This document shows, piece after piece, positions 59,576 through 64,000 of a stretch of DNA of 64,000 nucleotides; position 1 is the first letter of the stretch, and every line of letters starts with the position of its first letter. Below the pieces are notes generated by a model, which was not told the DNA's origin, did no database searches, and worked only from the letters and a program-made list of their open reading frames with translations. Made by a program: the position numbers and the translations under genes. The stretch lies in NCBI GenBank assembly GCA_029762535.1, contig JARVGK010000014.1, positions 1 to 64,000 of the forward strand, read 5' to 3'. Origin of the DNA: Thermoplasmatota archaeon. GTDB taxonomy: Archaea > Thermoplasmatota > Penumbrarchaeia > Penumbrarchaeales > Penumbrarchaeaceae.

Positions 59576-62500
59576 TTGGAAAGCTCCAAAGGAGGGATAC
59601 AGACGCGATACGAACGGAAAAGGCAGCGAGCAGCGATCGTATCATCATCTTTGATGATGGTTCTTTTACTATCCGGCATTCTGGTATTGTCGAACGATCC
59701 GAACATCTCGGTCCTGGGACTCGAGGTTGACGGAGGGACGCTATCGGGCGACCATGTATGGGACGCCGCATCATCCCCCATCGAGGTGAAGGGGAACATT
59801 ACGGTCCCGGAAGGGTCCACGCTCACGATAGATGATGGGGTGACGGTCATCATAAAGAACGGCTCATGGATCGAGGTGAAGGGAAAGCTCACGGCAATGG
59901 GAAGGATGGGCTCCGAGATAGTCATACAGGGCGAGGAGACCGACAGCTTCAACAGGATCAACGTGACGTCCGGCGGATACGCCCTTTTCGAGCATGTCAA
60001 CGTCTCCCTCACCGGTGGAGGCATCGCCGCCGAGGGCGAGGATACCCTTGTACATATCTTCAATTCGACCATCTCATCGAGCAGCAGGGGAGTGTCATCA
60101 TCCTCTTCCGCCGTGCTTTGGCTGGTGAACTCGACCGTTACAGGGTCGCCAAGGCTCGTCGCGAGCGGAGGCGCCTTGCACGAGTCCTACTGGTTCAATT
60201 TCAGGGTAATGCTGGACAACAACGGGGGCCCCTTCGAGGGGGCCCGTCTGAAGCTAAATGTAGAGCACTTCAGCGGAAGCAGGGAGGCATACAACTCCGT
60301 TGACGGCGGACAGGATCCCACGGGAGCGGACGGGACAATTCCGCCCGTGATGATGGAGATGTATTTCCACGACGGTTCGATCTCGACCTACGAGTGCCAT
60401 CTCCGCCTCAAGATGAGCGCCTGGGACGCGAACAGGACCTGGACCAAGAACGTGGACAATATCATAGTCGATGGGAACCTCGATTACACCTGGATGCTCG
60501 ACAACACCCCTCCTCCTGTCCCTGCGAACCTGACTCTCGTGTCCGTGGGGGGCACGCACATCCACGTTAGATGGGACTGGGACCACGACCCCAACACACA
60601 TCAGCTCGACCGTTTCGAGGTCAGATGGACCGTGAAACTGGAGCCAGACCTATATGGGGACGAGTTCCTGCTCAGGGGCGACCGTTCCTGCAACATAACT
60701 AACCTACTATCCGAAACGGCCTTCACCATAAGGGTCATCGCTAGGGACATATGGGGGAATCCCTCATCCTCTCCGCCGCTTCTGAACGTGGAGACCCTCG
60801 ATATCACCCCGCCCGAGGCCCCGGATGGTGTCTCGGTCGAGCTGACAGGGCCGACGACCGCGTTCCTCACATGGAACTCGAGCCTCAGCTCGGACGTGGT
60901 GGGTTACAATATATACGTCAACGACACGGGCGATGGCAAGACCCTCCACAGTTTCATTCCCGGACGATCGGCGAGGGAGGCGACGCTGCCGGACCTGCAT
61001 TCCGAGACCGAGTTCACCTTCTGGATCTCCTGCATCGACGACGCGCAACCCCCTAACGAATCCCCTTTGGTCCCGGTCGGATCGGTTAGGACACTGGATA
61101 TAACTCCACCGCCGAAGCCCTCTCTGGAGCTCTATTTCGCAGCGCCGGAGCAGTACTTATCCGGATCGCCATACTACAACAGGACCTATTTCGGGGTCAG
61201 GGGCACGCTCGAGGGCGAGAACAGGACCTATATCGAGATCTTCATCAACGGTGTACCGGAGACCTACGACCTGCCCGAGGAGAGGCCGACCACTTACAAG
61301 GGCGTTTTCACTCATTTCCTCATTCTGAAGGAGGGAGAGTACGAGATAACGGCAAGGTCCATCGATGCCTCCATGAACATCGGCGAGATGTCGGATCCGG
61401 TGTACATAGTCATTGATGTGACGCCTCCGACCGTGGACCTCCCTCACGAGGGCATGCTGGAGGTGGACGAGGGAGAGACCTTCGAGCTCAACGCCACCGT
61501 AATGGATGAGAACGAGGTCCATGAGGTGTCCTGGAGGGTCGTGGGACCGGGAACGGACATCGAACTGATGGGGGATACCGTGGAGATCAGCCTCGACGCC
61601 GGCAGATATCAGGCGATCTGCACCGCGATGGACGCAGCGGGCAACGGCCACACAAAGACCCTTGAGATCAAGGTCTGGTACGAGGACAGCATACCTCCAT
61701 CCGTCGTCAGCACCGTACCTGCCAACGATTCTGTCGGCGTTGATGTGGACACGAGGATAACCGTACACCTCTCGGAGGAGCTAAAATGGCCCTCTCTCAG
61801 GGCATGGCTGGCCCCATCCTCACAGGTTGGAGGGACAGGGGTGCCGCTGGTAGCAGAGCATGATCTCGCCAATCTCACACTCGTATACATACCGACCGAG
61901 ACCTTAGGCGACATCACCGAATACACGTTCAAGCTGACGGGGATGCTCGATCTCAGGGACAACGCTGGAGCGGACCTGCATCTGACCTTCACCACCATCG
62001 ATCCCACGACCATTGATTCCGACGGGGACGGGATACCCGATTACTACGAGGTCCTCAAATGGTTCCTGGACCCCTCCGATCCGACCGACGGGGAAAAGGA
62101 CCAGGACAACGACGGTCTGACCAACCTTGAGGAATACCAGCTCGGTACGGACCCTGAGGTCCCGGACACGGACGGTGACGGGATGCCAGACGGCTGGGAG
62201 GTGAAGTATGGTTTCGACCCCCTGGACAAGTCCGACGCCCTTGAGGATGCCGACGGGGACGGGTATACGAACCTCGAGGAGTACGAGGACGACACAGATC
62301 CCTTGGACAAGGACAGCCACAGGGATGTTGGAAAAAGCTCGGGAACCGGCATTCTGATCCTTGTCGTCATACTTCTGATCATCATCATCGTGGTGATAGT
62401 CGTCCTGGTGTTAGTTATGAGGAAGAAGGCGGGGCAGGAGGCCGATGGGGCGCCCGTTGAGGGAATGGAGGAGGAGGTTTCAGAAGGGGAATCTTCGGAA

Positions 62501-62710
62501 GATGGTAGCTCATGTCCCTCCTGCGGCGCGTCCATAGGTGATGACCTGGACTACTGCCCGGAGTGTGGCATGGAGATCCCCTCGGAAAAAGTGGAAGAGG
62601 GCTTTGTCGATGATATGCTCGAGGATGAGAACGAGCCCATGGGACCCGAGCACGCATCCGATGATGACGCGATGTACGAAGAGGATGGGCCCGCAAAAAC
62701 AGAGCTCTGA
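59576..62710 (+). CDS. Giant secreted beta-helix / FN3 / calcium-repeat protein with zinc ribbon tail
   Basis: 1044 residues, apparently from a TTG start (59576); the AAAGGAGGG inside codons 5-7 has no start codon behind it, so this is uncertain. Signal helix at 19-39. A beta-helix-like segment (60-200) is followed by three FN3 domains (about 300-520), Ig-like domains, a Big-5-like domain near 710-800 and thrombospondin type 3 calcium repeats (DSDGDGIPDYYEV, DTDGDGMPDGWEVKYGFDP, DADGDGYTNLEEYEDDTDP). A helix (about 925-947) anchors it, and the cytoplasmic tail bears a zinc ribbon CPSCGASIGDDLDYCPECG. It is likely a surface adhesin with a cytoplasmic link. Confidence 0.82.
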   Translation: MESSKGGIQTRYERKRQRAAIVSSSLMMVLLLSGILVLSNDPNISVLGLEVDGGTLSGDHVWDAASSPIEVKGNITVPEGSTLTIDDGVTVIIKNGSWIEVKGKLTAMGRMGSEIVIQGEETDSFNRINVTSGGYALFEHVNVSLTGGGIAAEGEDTLVHIFNSTISSSSRGVSSSSSAVLWLVNSTVTGSPRLVASGGALHESYWFNFRVMLDNNGGPFEGARLKLNVEHFSGSREAYNSVDGGQDPTGADGTIPPVMMEMYFHDGSISTYECHLRLKMSAWDANRTWTKNVDNIIVDGNLDYTWMLDNTPPPVPANLTLVSVGGTHIHVRWDWDHDPNTHQLDRFEVRWTVKLEPDLYGDEFLLRGDRSCNITNLLSETAFTIRVIARDIWGNPSSSPPLLNVETLDITPPEAPDGVSVELTGPTTAFLTWNSSLSSDVVGYNIYVNDTGDGKTLHSFIPGRSAREATLPDLHSETEFTFWISCIDDAQPPNESPLVPVGSVRTLDITPPPKPSLELYFAAPEQYLSGSPYYNRTYFGVRGTLEGENRTYIEIFINGVPETYDLPEERPTTYKGVFTHFLILKEGEYEITARSIDASMNIGEMSDPVYIVIDVTPPTVDLPHEGMLEVDEGETFELNATVMDENEVHEVSWRVVGPGTDIELMGDTVEISLDAGRYQAICTAMDAAGNGHTKTLEIKVWYEDSIPPSVVSTVPANDSVGVDVDTRITVHLSEELKWPSLRAWLAPSSQVGGTGVPLVAEHDLANLTLVYIPTETLGDITEYTFKLTGMLDLRDNAGADLHLTFTTIDPTTIDSDGDGIPDYYEVLKWFLDPSDPTDGEKDQDNDGLTNLEEYQLGTDPEVPDTDGDGMPDGWEVKYGFDPLDKSDALEDADGDGYTNLEEYEDDTDPLDKDSHRDVGKSSGTGILILVVILLIIIIVVIVVLVLVMRKKAGQEADGAPVEGMEEEVSEGESSEDGSSCPSCGASIGDDLDYCPECGMEIPSEKVEEGFVDDMLEDENEPMGPEHASDDDAMYEEDGPAKTEL

Positions 62711-62807
62711 CAGCCATATGCTGATTACCGCTACGTGCCTGTCGTTGGGAAACCTTTTTATTTCCAATGCGGCATTAACAACGGTGCACCGGTAAGAGGT
62801 GGAAGAG

Positions 62808-63782
62808 ATGAAGGTTCCCTGCAAGAAGTGCAAGAAAGAGATGTCCTATCCTTTCAAGGTATGCAAGAACTGCGGATGGAAGCCCGAGGGCAAGCTCGCC
62901 CAGAAGGCCAAGGAGTTCGCGCGCAAGTACGAGATAGAGCACGGCCTGGACAAGAAGAAGCCTGCCAGCTCCTCCAAGAAGCCTGCTGTTGCCAAGAAGC
63001 CCGCGGCAAAACCATCGAGCAAGGTAGGGACCAAGACCAGGCCCAAGTCCGCAAAGAAACCCCCGGTGAAGAAGAAGTTGGTGGTGGAGGAGGAGGAGAT
63101 CGTTTCAAAACCCAAGAAGAAGCCCTCCAAGGAGACCGTGAAGAAGAAGAAACCAACAAGGGGTTTCGACATAAGGAGCGATGGTGACGAGGGAGCGGTG
63201 AAGACAGGCTATCATCCGATAAACCTCGAAGACGACGACGAGGAGATCTTCGTGGTCGGCGGCGGCTCCAGCAAGCCGAAACCCTCCTACGCCCTCGAAG
63301 AGGAAGAGGATTACGAGGACGAGGAAGAGGAAGAAGAGGACGATTACGAAGAGGATGATTTCGAAGAGGAAGAAGAGGAAGAGGATTACGAGGACGAGGA
63401 AGAGGAAGAAGAGGAAGAGGAAGAAGAGGAAGAGGAAGAAGAGGAAGAAGAGGAAGAGGAAGAAGAGGACGATTACGAAGAAGAGGAGGAGGAGCATGCT
63501 CCGGAGGTATTGAAGATCCGGTGCAAATGCGGAAATACGATCAAGATACGCTCCTCGAAGAGGCCGTTGAAGTTCCAGTGCGACGAGTGCGGAAGAAGGG
63601 GGATCCTCCAGGAAGAGGAGGAAGATGAGGAAGAGGAAGAAGAGGAGGAAGATGAGGAAGATGAGGAAGAGGAGTATGTGCCCCCGAAGAAGAAGCACGT
63701 CCATCACGCAAAACCTCCCGTCAAGAAGAAGCCGTCCAGGGATCGCTACGAGGAGCCCCCGAGGAAAAAAAAAAGGTACTAG
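62808..63782 (+). CDS. Zinc-ribbon protein with long acidic tracts, probably frameshifted at the end
   Basis: 324 residues from ATG 62808 (AGGTGG six bases upstream). An N-terminal zinc ribbon CKKCKKEMSYPFKVCKNCGW is followed by a Lys/Pro/Ala-rich stretch, a Glu/Asp tract of nearly one hundred residues (about 165-240), a second ribbon CKCGNTIKIRSSKRPLKFQC, another acidic run and a basic end. Its ribbon matches the one at 31962. The frame stops at TAG 63780-63782 just after a run of ten A, but a zinc-ribbon frame continues in the -1 frame. It may bind nucleic acid or proteins by charge. Function unknown. Confidence 0.7.
   Translation: MKVPCKKCKKEMSYPFKVCKNCGWKPEGKLAQKAKEFARKYEIEHGLDKKKPASSSKKPAVAKKPAAKPSSKVGTKTRPKSAKKPPVKKKLVVEEEEIVSKPKKKPSKETVKKKKPTRGFDIRSDGDEGAVKTGYHPINLEDDDEEIFVVGGGSSKPKPSYALEEEEDYEDEEEEEEDDYEEDDFEEEEEEEDYEDEEEEEEEEEEEEEEEEEEEEEEEEDDYEEEEEEHAPEVLKIRCKCGNTIKIRSSKRPLKFQCDECGRRGILQEEEEDEEEEEEEEDEEDEEEEYVPPKKKHVHHAKPPVKKKPSRDRYEEPPRKKKRY
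63300..63490 (+). repeat. GAGGAA-type purine microsatellite coding an acidic tract
   Basis: Repeats of GAGGAAGAGGAA with scattered GATTAC interruptions code for alternating Glu codons GAG and GAA. Such tracts can expand or contract by slippage. A shorter similar tract is at about 63610-63675. Confidence 0.75.
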
Positions 63783-64000
63783 ATGACAGGCCAAAGAGGC
63801 TCGTCAGGTGCTGGAACTGCCAGGAGCGGATCCCCGAGGGGTCCAAGAGATGCCCCGAGTGCGGTTCCGGACAGAATCTGGCCGGGGAAGGTGATGATTT
63901 CTCGTTCACAAGGCCGGAATCCGTAGGTTTCGATGAGGAGCAGCCGACCGGTAACATGTTCTTCGACACAGGCCAGGAAAGCTCCGGAAAAAAGGGTAAC
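63773..64000 (+). pseudogene. Zinc-ribbon reading frame continuing in the -1 frame (partial)
   Basis: After the ten-A run at 63765-63774 the -1 frame is open to the window end and encodes VRCWNCQERIPEGSKRCPEC then an acidic linker. It has no ATG, GTG or TTG before the cysteines, so it has no start of its own. It is probably the true C terminus of the preceding gene, read after a -1 frameshift or separated by an indel in the sequence. An ATG at 63783 in the original frame gives only a 47-residue frame without protein character. Confidence 0.55.

Noticed and set aside
63783-63926. 47-residue frame from the ATG directly behind the TAG at 63780
   Set aside because: Gly/Ser/Arg/Pro-rich without a fold, while the overlapping -1 frame encodes a clear zinc ribbon.

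Overview
The window is archaeal and most likely from a Thermoplasmata-related euryarchaeote. Evidence: a TATA-binding protein gene, the stalk operon L11-L1-P0-L12 with archaeal-type acidic tails, a diphthine synthase, archaeal TATA boxes about 26 bases upstream of leaderless starts, and many secreted PKD, CARDB, FN3 and beta-propeller proteins held by one C-terminal membrane helix. This placement rests on gene content only. No rRNA, tRNA or CRISPR array was found.

Layout. (1) 1-11.4 kb, minus strand: one tight operon. In transcription order it encodes an FtsX/MacB-type permease, two PQQ-type propellers, a WD40 propeller, an FG-GAP propeller, a NapH-like membrane polyferredoxin, a 2-hydroxyacyl-CoA dehydratase/double-cubane-cluster-like protein and its ATPase activator (cut by the window edge). 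Six successive junctions are four-base ATGA overlaps. This is the strongest candidate for an undescribed system. (2) 11.4-18 kb: visibly AT-richer. A gene-free stretch of inverted repeats, a promoter/dyad element repeated at 22.4 kb, a secreted propeller-like protein and a 1372-residue GLUG/PKD surface protein. (3) 18-25 kb: larE, a DUF2703 protein, two tandem paralogous HTH-TPR regulators, a secreted caspase/C13-like protein that seems to lack its cysteine next to a PAS histidine kinase, and dphB. (4) 25-32 kb: two paralogous acyltransferase-like membrane proteins around a radical SAM enzyme, a VapBC module and galU. (5) 32-43.7 kb: housekeeping genes, namely a zinc-ribbon protein, AmrS-type radical SAM enzyme, ThiI-like protein without a PP-loop, TBP, two unknowns, a divergent FolD, a zinc-ribbon membrane protein, a membrane pyrophosphatase with an extra N-terminal ectodomain, and the ribosomal stalk operon. 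(6) 43.7-64 kb: large secreted proteins, a GT39-like glycosyltransferase, NikR, an FrhB-like flavo-iron-sulfur protein, a metallo-beta-lactamase, an M14 carboxypeptidase/NSS transporter/winged-helix operon, and zinc-ribbon proteins with a probable frameshift at 63.77 kb.

How genes may work together. The first operon could couple a cytoplasmic low-potential iron-sulfur pair, fed by a membrane polyferredoxin, to a membrane complex with four external propellers. The carboxypeptidase and sodium symporter would free and import amino acids. The HTH-TPR regulators may act on the AT-rich dyads near secreted-protein genes. These links are inferences from gene order and family knowledge.
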